This document shows positions 30,009 to 41,121 of a DNA stretch of 64,000 nucleotides, piece by piece (the stretch's first letter is position 1; every line of letters begins with the position of its first letter). The DNA comes from Neovahlkampfia damariscottae (Eukaryota; Heterolobosea; Selenaionea; Neovahlkampfiida; Neovahlkampfiidae): the NCBI GenBank assembly GCA_016618085.1, contig JABLTG010000045.1:1-64000 (forward strand), in the 5' to 3' direction. Both the position numbers and the translations under genes were made by a program. A model generated the notes under the pieces. That model made no database searches, was not told where the DNA came from, and worked only from the letters and a program-made list of their open reading frames with translations.

Positions 30009-32736
30009 TTATTTTGAAATTTCAACATCAACAACGAAATACTTTGTTCCTTCTGTCAATTGATATGGATTTCTATCTTTTGATGCAACTTTGTTCTCAA
30101 TTTTATAAATTTTTCCAATGATATATTTTGAAATTGAATTTGTCTTTTTCACATTTTCCATAGCTCTAATGGTACCATCAGATAGAAAATAAAAAGGTGT
30201 TGAATCATTGATTGCTTCAAAATATCCTTTTGAATTTTGAATAAAAATGCAATAACAATCCTTTTGAAAATTCTTCAATGATAATTTTACATCAAAAGGT
30301 TGAGATTTTAATTCATTTAAAATTTCACCATCTTCAATTCTCTTTTGATTCATTTCTCTAATTTTTTCAATGATATTTTCTAATTCAATTGAGTTTGATA
30401 AATCATCAATTTTTGATGTTGAAGGTAAATTGATATTACAAATTTTTGAAATTCTTGTGAATTTTTCTTGATAACTTTTTAATTGTTTTGTAGATTTTTG
30501 AAAATCTTTTGTCATTGAAAATAATTTCTTTTCTGAATGAGCACAATTTAAAGCAGTTTCATGTCTTAATTTTTCTTTAACTTTTACAGTTGATTTTAAA
30601 TCTTCTTTTTCTTTTAGTAATTGAGAAATTGTTTCATTTTCATTAAATGTTGAAAGTTTTTCTTTTTCTAATTGTTCAATTTTATCTCTTAAACGTTGAT
30701 TTTCTTTTAAAAGTTCATCAGATTCATTATGACGATCAACAATTTCATTTAAAGTTGAATCAACTAAACTCTTTTGATTTGCAAATTCATTTTCTAATTC
30801 TTGTGCTTTCTTTTTTGTATTTTCAATTTCAATTTTTAATTTTTCATTTTCTTCTTTAAATTTTTCTAATTCAATTCTTGATTGTTTAAATTCTTCTTCT
30901 TCTTTTGAATTTTTAATGAATGAAGAAGTATATAAATTGAAATTTAAATCTTCTTGAATTTGATTAAAATGATCATTCTCATCTTCTTCTATTTCATCAT
31001 AAATTTGTAAATCTTTTTCTTCAAATGAATTTTTGAATAATTTTTCAACTTGATTAACATCTAAATATTTTTTTGATGATTCAATTCTTGGTAAAGTTGA
31101 TTCTAAAACTTCAATTTCAAATTTTTGAATTGGATCATTAAAACCAGGAATTAAAGAACTTGGTAAATATTTTCCAACATTTCTTGTAAATTTCTTTCTT
31201 AAATTTAATTCTTCTGATTCTAATCTCTTTAAATTTGAATTATTTTTTTTAATTTCATTCATAAAATTTTGATGAAATTTTCTTCTTCTTGAAATTTCTA
31301 ATAAACTTAATGAATAAGCTGCATCAAGACAATGAATCATTTCAATATGTTGAAAATTATTTCCAAGTGTATTTAAAATCGAAACAAATGTTAATAATTT
31401 TTTACCTAATTTTGTTATTTTTGATTCTTTTTCTGAAATTGTTTTTAACTTTTCATAAAAAATTTCTTTCAAATTATTTTTTGAAACATCAATTTGAGTC
31501 ATTAATTCTTTTAATTTTTCATCACATTGACGAAATATTGTTAAATTTTCATTATGATTTTGTATTTTCATTTTTAAAGAATTTTCATTAAATTCACTTT
31601 TTGATGTTTTTATCATTTCACTTAATGCATTATAATCTTTTTTAAATTCTTCAACAAGTGATTCTTCTTTTTTTTTTATTTCATTTGCTTTATTTTCATA
31701 TCCTTCAAGAATTTGAAACCTTAAAGAATAAAAATAAAAAAAAGTTATTACTTGAGACTTGAAATTGGATTCGTATTTCTTTCTTTCATTACATCATTTG
31801 TCAATTTCTCAATTGATTCATTTGCTCTATCCACTCTTGTTTTGAATAATTCAAGTTCTTTCATACATTTAGGTACCCATAATCTTAATTGATTAACTGG
31901 TATAAAATCAATTAAATATTTTCTATTTTCTCTTTGTAATAAAAAATGTAATTCTTTTTCTTGTAATTTTTTGATATCATCATCAAATGAATTTGATAAA
32001 TTTTCAAAATGTTGAAGTTGACTCTCATATCTTTCTTTGAAATTATCAAATCCTTGAGAGATATTACTATAAAAAGGATGGTTTAAATCAAATATGAATG
32101 TCTTACTCAAAATGTCCATTTAAATTGGAAATTGCGCATAAAATGGCCTCTGATTGTATACGTTGTTCGTTTAAACTATCTACAATGTACTTTATTCTTT
32201 TATGGCAAGTATCAACAAAATTCTTGAAAGAAGTAAATTAAAACTATATTTGTTTCTTACTTCTGAAATATGAACATGATAGTAAAATCTCTTCAAATAA
32301 TTTTCAGTAATTGAATCCTTTTCGGTGAAAGGATATTTCATTTGGTCAAAAGGAAGAACTAAAAAAAAAATTAAAAACTTTTTCGAAAAATACCTTCGAT
32401 TTCAAATGGTTTTCTTGGTGATTCCAATTTAAAATTTCCACTTCCAAAACTCTTTCTATCAAATACAAAAATATCTTCGTTCTAAAACAAAAAATTAATT
32501 TCTAATTTTTTTTTTTCGTTACAACGTGGTTTTGAACTGGTGAATTTTCATCTAATTTAGAGCCTCCTCGGCTCAGAAAAATGATATTATTTACAGGAAC
32601 ATTCAACGTAGACGATAGAAGGTTCTTTAACGAAAGAATACTGAAACATTAAAACTTTAAATGAAAGTTACTTTTCTTTGATGGGTATGTTATTTAAAAT
32701 TATTTTCTTTCCAGTTTCTGCTTGATATAAGTTCAT
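30009..32736 (-). CDS. Autophagy scaffold ATG11/FIP200 (RB1CC1)-like
   Basis: Seven exons with six introns of about 31-41 nt, about 835 residues. The N-terminus is a ubiquitin-like domain (MNLYQAETGKKIILNNIPIK, IIFLSRGGSKLDENS, EDIFVFDR). A long helical region follows with a conserved ATG11-type middle (LQRENRKYLIDFIPVNQLRLWVP and FIP200-like helices) and extended coiled coil. The last 100 residues form the Claw domain: YFVVDVEISK end, KYIIGKIYKIENKVAS, NPYQLTEGTKYF. This order (ubiquitin-like, scaffold, coiled coil, Claw) is that of FIP200 and ATG11, which assemble the ATG1/ULK1 kinase complex and bind cargo receptors. ATG at 32736; a CCAATT is 82 bp upstream. Confidence 0.75.
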
Positions 32737-33154
32737 TATGTACAGTCGAAACTCTGAAGGTTTTTGAATGGTTTGAAAAAATTGAACAAAAAGAAATTGA
32801 AGATTAATGGAGTGAATCCAATTGGGTCGGAGTTTTCTAAAAATAATTGATCAACGTTCATCAAAACTTTTGATTGATGAACAATAAAATATAGTATTTG
32901 ATCTAAAGAAACCTAAAAAAACATATTTTCCAAAAATTTCCTGTTTTGAAGAGAGTATGTCCAAAATTGAATTGAGAACTGCTCAATCAGTTTAGTTTTC
33001 ATCTTCAATTGGCAGATTTTTTGAACACAAAAATTTGCTACTCTAGATATCTTGTAGAACGATTGATAAATAGTTTTTGAAAGTGCTTCTTAAAAAATAA
33101 TTTCCAAAATAAGCAGATTCAGTTTGAGTATTTTGACCAATCAAACGTTTCCTT
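32737..33154. other. Intergenic divergent promoter region
   Basis: 418 bp between divergent genes, longer than most spacers here. It holds CCAATT at 32818-32823, ACCAATCA at 33136-33143 (12 bp before the RGS gene start) and a hairpin (GTTCATCAA / TTGATGAAC, 32856-32882). No ORF of interest is seen. Confidence 0.5.
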
Positions 33155-35917
33155 ATGTCAGAGAAAAGTTTTCAAGTCAGCGACTACATTATTCAATTTA
33201 AATCACTCTTCTTGGTTCCTGAGATCGAAAATGAGTTCCATAGCTTCCTAAAGAAAGAATATAACTCAGATCACTGGGATTTTATTGCTGCTGTTGTCCA
33301 ACTCGAAAAACTTGCGAAAAAAAAAAGTTACACCAAAGTATTCAAACAAATACAATTCATAAATTCTGAATTTATCGAGGAGAATTCACCAAAACAAGTG
33401 ATGATTGGAAAAAAGCACAGACAAATTATTTTAAGGTAGATTTTTTTTTTTTTGGTTTAAATGTTATAGTCACTGCGGAAAATTGTCACCAGTGAGATGG
33501 AATATCGACGTATCATCAGTGGAGCTCTATGAACCATTGAAACAACTTGTTCTTTTGGAATACAAAAACGACTCATTTAAAAGATTCACCAGAACACCAG
33601 AGTGTGCAAAACTCATAGAAAAATATCAAAACAATAGACAAGTACTACTACCACAACTTTCTGTCGTTTATAACTATTCAGGTTCAAAATTTCAAAATAA
33701 GGAATTCACAGCGATGGATATTGAATTTTTAAAAGCATTCGAAGAAGAAGATCCAAATTGGGAGTTAAGTTATACAGATAAAAAAAGTATAATGGTATTT
33801 TTATCAAATTGGAATTACTTTCCTAATGTTTTTTATATGACAAAACATATGTTCAATTTTAAAGTTCAATTAACTTTCGATTATTCATTTCAACAAGTTG
33901 CTTTGGCAGTTTTCAATAATTATTTTGAATCAGATCCAAATATGCAAAAATCAAATTGTTTAGAATACAAACATGGTCAATATGTAATTCTTGAACATCT
34001 CTCAGGTTATTCTTCACTTTCTTTTGATAATGAACCGAGAGTAAGAAGAGCCACTTATACAATGGAATACGAACCTGATAAAAAGAGAATTAGTTTAAGA
34101 TCAAAACCACTTCAAATACCAGATATATTATTCTTAACACCTCAACAAATTTCACTTGTTGGAAAAAAAGGAGAAAATGAAACTACAATTAAAGGAGTTC
34201 AAAGTTTTATGTTTTACACAACAAGAATAACAGAAATTGATGAAAATAAAACAATGTTCGAACAAATTGCAATGATTGATATTGCAAAATCACTTACCAA
34301 ATCACATGTTCAAAAAAGAGCACAAACAATGCATGCAAACTATTTAAAGAAATTAAAAACATTGGGAAATGCTCAAATTAAAGATTATAAATTAGATTTG
34401 AATACATTATGGGAAGGTTTACCTGTTAAACCAATTGGAAAATTATTATCTGATTTACAAATTGATAAAGCTGATGAAGTATATCAAGAAAAAATTGAAA
34501 AAAGAAAAAAAGTATTTGATATCTCAAATTATGTTGTTCATTTTAGTTCATTAAAAAGAAAAGAGATTGAAAAAGTTTATTATGAATTTTTAAAATTAGA
34601 ACACAATACAGGTAAATTATTCAAAAATTTAACTCAAATTTTAAAGATTCATGGGATTTTATTTCTGAAGTGAATGTTCTTCAAAAATTAGGTGAAAAAA
34701 AGAAATTTAAAGATGAATCAAAAAAAATTGAACAAATAATTTCACTATATATTTTACCAAAATCATCAAGAGATTTATCAATTTCAAAAGAAAAACGTGA
34801 TGAATTATTTAGTAATTTAGAAAATAGAAAAGAAAATTATCCAGTTTTCAAATATTTTGAAAAGATTTATAATGATATAAGATTAGAACATCAAATGGAT
34901 TCATTTAAAAGATTTGGAAAATCAAAAATGGCAAAAGATGTTCTTGCAAAATATCAACATGATATTTTAGTAATGTCTCCAATTTTAGGTTTATTATCAA
35001 TTTACAAAGATTTTAATTTTTCAAACAAATTTTTCTCTATTGATGAAATGGATTTTGTTAGTTCAATTACAACACATTCTTCAACATGGGATACTTGTTT
35101 TACCAATCCAGATGTTAAAATTTCAATATCAAAAGTTAATTGGTTTCCAGAAGTTTCATTTATCGATTCAAAAAATGTTGTTTCTTATCATTATGAATAT
35201 CAACTACCTTTTCCATTAGAACAAGTTGCAAATGGTTATTTAAGTTTTTCAAAAATGGCAAAAATTGATCCAAATATTCAAAAATCAAAAGTATTGGATT
35301 ATTTCATTCAAGAAGATTTAAATCCTGCTGTTTTAGTTGAAAATGAAATTGTTTGGTTTTGGGGAAAATCAGAAAAACAAATTAGTCTTTGTTCATTTTT
35401 TGCTCAAAGAAATGAATTAATTTTCTTAAGTAAACCTTATAAACCACATAATGAACAATGTAATTATTTTCAATATGATATTATTACATTATCGGAATAT
35501 GATTTTAGAACAACATTTCAACATGTCATTTTAATTTATTCAAAAGAAAAATTAAATATTCATCAAGCTGCAATTGAAAGAGGACAAACATTTTATCTTT
35601 CAATGATGGATAGTATCTCAAATTCTTACAAGTATTTTTATGATATGGAAACTCAATATTCAGAAATGGATGGAAATACACCAAAAGATCCATTTGGTAA
35701 TATTTTATTATCATTAAAATTTGATCAATCATCAATGGAAAAAGTTGAATTTGAAACTGAATCTGGTGAATCATTTTCTGATAATACATTATCAAATCCA
35801 AGTTCAAGTCAAACTCAGAGTTCAAGAAATAGTGGAACATTTTCACCAGTAAATCGTATAAGTGGAAGAAAAATAGGTCAAGAACAAGAACATGATCAAG
35901 AAGAAGAATTATTGTAA
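33155..35917 (+). CDS. Double RGS-domain protein with two START-like domains
   Basis: Three exons (introns 33436-33469 and 34612-34646) give 897 residues in exact frame. The protein is an internal duplication: RGS 1 (SLFLVPEIENEFHSFLKKEY, DHWDFIAAVVQL, DSFKRFTRTPECAKLI) plus a beta/alpha domain, then RGS 2 (VYYEFLKLEHNT, DSWDFISEVNVL, DSFKRFGKSKMAKDVL) plus a second one. The domain after each RGS (LPQLSVVYNYSGSKFQNKEF, then KNVVSYHYEYQLPFPLEQV) looks START-like. RGS domains speed GTP hydrolysis by G-alpha subunits. The tail is Ser/Gln/Glu-rich. RGS-START layouts are known from Naegleria-type amoebae. CCAAT box 12 bp before the ATG. Confidence 0.75.
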
Positions 35918-35994
35918 TTTCTTTATTAATTCGAAAAATAAATTTTAAACCAATCAAATTTTTTTTTGCTTCAAACAACTCCGACAAAGACAAA

Positions 35995-36723
35995 ATGGGT
36001 TGTGATGGTGGTAGTATCTGTGATGATCGAAGAGTCATTGTAAATCAAAAAGAAGAAGATAAAAAACCTTCAAAAGAGTTCATTTCAAATATTGGATGGT
36101 CAACATGTGCTCTTTCTGGAGAAACTTTAAAACATCCAATTGTTGCAGATCAAATGGGTATTTTATATAATAAAATTGCATTGCTTGAAGCTATACAATC
36201 AAAAACACTTGACAAAGAAAGATTTAGTCATATAAAAAACCTCAAATCTGTTTTCAACGTTAGTTTTACAACAAATCCGGATTATTTAAGTAATCCAGAA
36301 AAACCACACTTTATTTGTCCTTCAACAAATAGAGAAATAGCTGGTGCTTTTAATTTTTATCTTTTAAAAAAATGTGGTCATGTTTTTCATGAAAAAGTAT
36401 TTGAAGAAATTGATGATAAAGAATGTACACTTTGTGGAGTGACTTATGATAAAACTAAAGATATTTTACTTTTAAATCCAAGCCCTGAAAAAATTGAAGA
36501 ACTTCGTAAAACAATCAAACCATCAAAAAGAAAAAGAGAAGAAAAAGTAGGACCTTCAAAAGTCAGTAAAGTTGAAACCATTGTAGATAAAAAAGATACA
36601 AAATTACCATCAAATTCAGATGATAAAGTTTATTCAAGTATTTTTATAAAAGATGAAGACAGAAAAATTAGAAAAAATGATTACATGACACGTGGTGGAA
36701 TGAAATCAGCATCTGAATATTAA
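35995..36723 (+). CDS. Replication termination factor 2 (RTF2)
   Basis: Single exon, 242 residues. It begins MGCDGGSICDDRRVIV like RTF2, followed by WSTCALSGETLKHPIVADQMG, LYNKIALLEAI, and a C2HC2-type ring (FICPSTNREIAG, CGHVFHEKVF, CTLCGVTYD). The Lys-rich tail is typical. RTF2 acts at stalled or paused replication forks and in RNase H2 recruitment. The start is the first ATG after the CCAAT box at 35949-35956. Confidence 0.9.
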   Translation: MGCDGGSICDDRRVIVNQKEEDKKPSKEFISNIGWSTCALSGETLKHPIVADQMGILYNKIALLEAIQSKTLDKERFSHIKNLKSVFNVSFTTNPDYLSNPEKPHFICPSTNREIAGAFNFYLLKKCGHVFHEKVFEEIDDKECTLCGVTYDKTKDILLLNPSPEKIEELRKTIKPSKRKREEKVGPSKVSKVETIVDKKDTKLPSNSDDKVYSSIFIKDEDRKIRKNDYMTRGGMKSASEY

Positions 36724-36752
36724 ACTTTTTTTGTATCATAACAACTTTTGTT

Positions 36753-37617
36753 TTATTTTTTTTCAAATGAAATTCCTTCGGTCATAATTTGAAATTTATA
36801 AATTACACTACTTAATTTATTCTTCAAATCAAATAATTTAGATGTTGAATTAGATTCAAGAATTAACCTAAATCTCAAATTTTTACACCATTCAATATCC
36901 ATAAACTCTTTTTGTTGTGAATATTCTTGTGTTTTGTATGAAGTGGTTGGTAATTTTGAAGCAAATATAGAAATTCCATGTTCTGTAGCTAATTTAATTA
37001 AACAGTTTGAAGCTAGTTCTGATGATTTTTTATCCATATTTTGAAATGTATTTAAAGAATCAATAAAAATGACTGAAATATTAATATTCTCTGATAATAA
37101 CAATCCTTCTAGAGTCATCCAAAATTTAAAAGCTGTTTTACATCTGTATATTTTCATTCTTCCCAAACATTTATATAAAATTTCTTCAAATCTTGTTGAG
37201 CCTTCAAAATGTTCGTGGAGTTCAGATTCGTCTAAAAAAATTAAAACATGGAATTCTTTTTTTACCTGTTATTGTTTTATTAAAATGATTTCCAACAGCG
37301 TCTTTTATTATACCTTCAAGAATTTGAATGAATCTCCAAAAATTAAATTTGTGGTCAATATCAAAATAAAATATATTCATCTCATGCCCACCTAATGGTA
37401 TACCTTCTTCTTCTTCGCTTAATATACAATAGGCTATCATTGTCAGTAAACTTTCTGTTGCATAAGTTTGGTTTGAGGAGTATATTTCGGTTATTTGTCC
37501 TGATAGATTATCATTCACCATACTATCTATGATTGACAGCTTTGAACTTATTAATGGTTTCAGTTTATTCCTTTGCAAAAATTTTAAACCATCTTCGTCA
37601 AAAAAATTAAAGGACAT
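36753..37617 (-). CDS. RAD51 paralogue, XRCC2-like, with degenerate Walker A
   Basis: Two exons (34-nt intron) give 276 residues. The order of motifs matches XRCC2: G-Q-I-T-E-I (usual GxxxE before the P-loop), then GGHEMNIFYFDIDHKFNFWR (Walker-type beta strand, V.F.D.D..F) and ISVIFIDSLNTFQ (Walker B, LIVIDS in the family). The P-loop, however, reads YSSNQTYATESLL without GKT/S. XRCC2 tolerates loss of ATP binding in some species, so this is compatible with function in homologous recombination. The upstream start signal is a CCAAC variant (37622-37630) rather than CCAAT. Confidence 0.65.
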
Positions 37618-37819
37618 TTTTGACCAACCAAATTTGATTCAAATCAAAAAAGTAAAGGAAATAAAAACATGAGAAAAATGTTTATATTAGTGTATTTTTA
37701 TACATTTGAAAGTAATCTTCTTTTTCCCATCCCGAAGGATTTGTGAAGGATATCAAGTTTTTTTTTTTGTAATATTTCATTGGTTAACAACTCCGAAATT
37801 GACACTTTGCAAAACAACA

Positions 37820-38335
37820 ATGGCAATCACTTGGAACAATCCTCAACACTTATATTTATTGATGTATATCATCAACAATTGTCTATTAGCAATGAAGCTT
37901 TCATTTACAGCATCATGTACAGGAGCTTTTCGTGGAATCGAAAAAAAATACAAACAACCTGATGATGCAAAATTTTTTGGAAAGAAAGAAGAAAATAAAT
38001 TAACAGAAGAATCATCTGAACCATCCCAACCAAAAATATACAAAGTTGATCGAATCGTTGGAACACATCAAAATGAAGTGGAAAATTTCTTATTACATTT
38101 ATTCGTTTCAACAAATTTAATGGTTGCTATTACAATTGTACCACATTCAATTGAAGCTGCTTGGGTTCATTTCATCGGTGGAACCATTTTATTATTTTCA
38201 TTTACTTTAGTTCGTTATGTTTATGCTTTTTTTTATTTCATTGGGTTAGCACCTGCAAGGTCATTATTATTCTTAGGTGGTACAATCATTAACATGACTA
38301 TTTTAGTTTGGTCAATCATCGCAATTCTTGTTTAA
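37820..38335 (+). CDS. MAPEG family (microsomal glutathione transferase/PGES-like)
   Basis: Single exon, 171 residues, four helices. The conserved VDRIVGTHQNEVENFLLHLFV corresponds to the ERVRRAHLNDLEN segment of MAPEG enzymes, and VRYVYAFFYFIGLAPARSLLF to the last conserved helices. MAPEG members conjugate or reduce lipid substrates with glutathione in ER or mitochondrial outer membranes. The long loop between helix 1 and 2 (KKYKQPDDAKFF...) suits MGST1. ATG at 37820; CATTGGT at 37778-37784. Confidence 0.8.
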   Translation: MAITWNNPQHLYLLMYIINNCLLAMKLSFTASCTGAFRGIEKKYKQPDDAKFFGKKEENKLTEESSEPSQPKIYKVDRIVGTHQNEVENFLLHLFVSTNLMVAITIVPHSIEAAWVHFIGGTILLFSFTLVRYVYAFFYFIGLAPARSLLFLGGTIINMTILVWSIIAILV

Positions 38336-38400
38336 AAAAACCAACCGAAATAAATTTTTATTTTCCGCCAATTACATTCGCCTTTGTATCAAAAGAAATA

Positions 38401-39896
38401 ATGAAACAAACAAAAAAATTCTTACAACAACAATTCATCAAAAGGACGTTCATAAAAAATACAATTCATTTTTCAAATCCAGTAAGAATCAAAACTATTA
38501 AAAAATGAAGAAATCAGAAAAATCAGAAAAATCACCTGAAGACGAAACAAAAAAAAATTCTGATGAAGAATTAAACAGTTTTGGAAGGTTTTTTAAAAGT
38601 GTATCTGAGCTATTAAATAAATTCAAAATAAAAAAAAATTGGATTCAAATTGGAGAAAATGAAAATCGAATTTCAGAAGATTATGGTTTACAAGTTCGTT
38701 TGAAGAATTTGTCAAGGTCACATGAATTAAAAAGAATTTCAAATACAAATCAATTTCAAAAAATTGAAAATTTATTAAACCAAATGGTTGAAATACCTCT
38801 TGAAGATTTTAATAATTTGTTGAAGAATTTATGCAGTATTGGAGAAATTGAAATGGCTGAAAAATGGTTTAAAATGTTTGAAAATTCAGATGGATATACA
38901 TATTCCACTATGATTTTTAAATATTTAGACTTGAAAGAATTTCAAAAAATTGAAAATTTATTTTATGAAATGATGGAAAAAAATATTAATATTAAAACCA
39001 ATCAAATGAATTTCGCAATAAAAAGAATGTTATTATCCAATAATATTGATATGGTTGAGAGATTATTCAAAAAATTGAATATTCTAGACAGTCAATCATA
39101 TGCTAATTTGATACAAGCATATTTGGATTTAAATAATTTAGAAAGAGTCGAAGAGTTATGTTTAGAATTGACTGAAAAGAAATTGGAAATGAAAGTAGTA
39201 CAATTTAATGTTTATATAAAGAGATTAATTGAAAAAAATCAAGTTCAAAAAGTCGAGAAATTATTCGAACTTTTTGAACCAAACGGAATATCTTATTCAA
39301 TTTTGATTCATCAACACTTGAAAAACAATAATTTAAATAGAATAGAAGAATTATTTTATGAAATGATTGAAAATAATCAGGAGATACAAATTACTCAATT
39401 TAATATTTTTATGAGAGCATTATTGAAAAAGAATGATTCATCAAGTTTGAACATGAAAAGAGTTGAAAATTTATTCAAAATTATTGATAAAGTTGATGAA
39501 TATTCATATTCAATTTTGGCTCAAGCTAATTTTGAACGGAAAAATTTAAAAAGAGTCGAAGAAATTTTTGAAGAAATGATTGAAAAACAGATATCAATTT
39601 TACCATATCAATTTTCAACTTTCACGAAAAAAATGATAGAATCAAATAAAATTGAGGTCTCAGAGAAATTGTTTAGAAAAATGAATGTTCATGATTCTGT
39701 TTCATTTACAATTCTAATCAAAGGATTTTTAGAAGCCAAACAATATGATAAAGTTGAATTATTATTTGATGAAATGATTGAAAAAAATATTGAAATTTCA
39801 ATTTTTCAAATGAAAAATTTTTTGCACAAATTACAGGGAACAAATAAACAAAAAAAAATCAAAAAATATAAAAATCTTTTTGAAAATAAAAAATAA
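38401..39896 (+). CDS. Mitochondrial PPR protein 1
   Basis: Two exons (29-nt intron, 38482-38510) give 488 residues. The first exon encodes a basic, acid-free presequence (MKQTKKFLQQQFIKRTFIKN), so mitochondrial import is likely. The body is about ten PPR-type helix pairs of about 35 residues, with recurring phrases like FQKIENLFYEMMEKN and LKRVEEIFEEMIEKQ. PPR proteins bind organelle RNA and act in processing, editing or translation. Starting at the later ATG (38505) would lose the presequence and leave the intron unexplained. A CCAATT (38368-38373) lies 27 bp before the ATG. Confidence 0.8.
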
Positions 39897-39979
39897 GGAA
39901 AATTAAATTTTATTCAAGTTTTAAAATGTTGAATTTTCTAATCTAAATCAAAATGACAGTTTCTTTCAATTATAAAATG

Positions 39980-40978
39980 TTAAACATTCTTTATAATAAC
40001 ATCACAAAAATGATTCAACTTTCTACTATTGTCAATATCATTTCTTAAATCATTACTCCTTTTTGGTAATTTGATTTTCCAACAATCTCTCATATTCAAT
40101 GTTGTATCACTATAACCACCATGAATAATCATTTCATCATTATCATTCAAAACAGCACTATGCCAATATCTTGGCATTGGTATACTTCCATATACATTTA
40201 TCAAGATCCAATTATTCGTTGGAATATAAAATTCAAAAATTGAATTCAATGTATTTCCGTTGTTTCCTCCAAAACAAAAAATTGAATTCCCTTGAATGAC
40301 AGAAGAAAAAGCAGTCATTGGATTAGGAACATCACCAAAAGTCTTCATTAATGACCATTCTTCTGATAAAATATTAAAAGACCAAAGATCATTCATTCTA
40401 TATCCATCATGTCTTCCACCAAATACATAAATCATATTATCTTTTGATACCATTGATCCGTACCTTCTTCCTTCCGGTTTTAATTTTGTAACTGGTATAA
40501 TCTCTGTCCATTCAAAAGTATTTAAATCAAATGAATGTAAATCGTTTAAATGAATGTCGTTTTCAGTTTCTCCACCAAAAATATAAAATTTATCATTTTG
40601 TAATGTGGAGCAATGATATAATCTCTCATGTGGTTCTTTTCCATTTGTGGTGATTTCTTTAATTTTTAAAGTATCTAAATTTAAACAAATGGTTGTAACC
40701 ACTTGTCCTTGAAAAGAACGTCCTCCAAAAAAATAAACTGAATTTTTGTAATGACAATGTTTTGAAAACATTAATGTTGTTGATGTTATTTTTGTCAGTG
40801 AAGTATTATTCTTCATGGAAAATTTGTGGATCATTGTTGAATAATGATTGAAATATTTTGAGTCATTTGAGTTTCCAAATAGAATATAAAGTGATCCTTT
40901 GTGATATACTATGCTATGAGATGCTCTTTGATCTGTAAAATTCAACTTTTTCCAAACAAACAAACCCTCTTCCTCCAT
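39980..40978 (-). CDS. Kelch-repeat protein with truncated BTB start
   Basis: Single exon, 332 residues. Five to six Kelch repeats are seen (HSIVYHKGSLYILFG, NSVYFFGGRSFQGQ, DKFYIFGGETENDIHLND, NMIYVFGGRHDGYRMND, NSIFCFGGNNGNTLN, EMIIHGGYSDTTLN), forming a beta-propeller. The last residues, LNHFCDVIIKNV, are the beginning of a BTB domain (...FCDVxI...), then a stop follows; the downstream 80 bp have no continuing BTB. Kelch-BTB proteins are cullin-3 adaptors, so loss of the BTB would change its role. ATG at 40978; the longer frame starts with TTG only. CCAAT box 29 bp upstream (41007-41014). Confidence 0.8.
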   Translation of the reverse strand: MEEEGLFVWKKLNFTDQRASHSIVYHKGSLYILFGNSNDSKYFNHYSTMIHKFSMKNNTSLTKITSTTLMFSKHCHYKNSVYFFGGRSFQGQVVTTICLNLDTLKIKEITTNGKEPHERLYHCSTLQNDKFYIFGGETENDIHLNDLHSFDLNTFEWTEIIPVTKLKPEGRRYGSMVSKDNMIYVFGGRHDGYRMNDLWSFNILSEEWSLMKTFGDVPNPMTAFSSVIQGNSIFCFGGNNGNTLNSIFEFYIPTNNWILINVYGSIPMPRYWHSAVLNDNDEMIIHGGYSDTTLNMRDCWKIKLPKRSNDLRNDIDNSRKLNHFCDVIIKNV

Positions 40979-41121
40979 ACAAAAATGCAAATTTAAAAAT
41001 TAATTTGATTGGTTGCTATTGTAGATTAAAAATCTGTGTCATTTTTAATCAATGAGTAATATATGAAATTTTCAGCCAAGATAAATTTTTAAAATATTCC
41101 ACCAATCATTTGGTTTAAAAG

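Noticed and set aside
35526-36038. 170-codon minus-strand frame opposite the RGS gene
   Set aside because: Composition (Leu, Ile, Phe-rich, no motif) is typical of the reverse complement of A-rich coding sequence, and it overlaps the RTF2 start.
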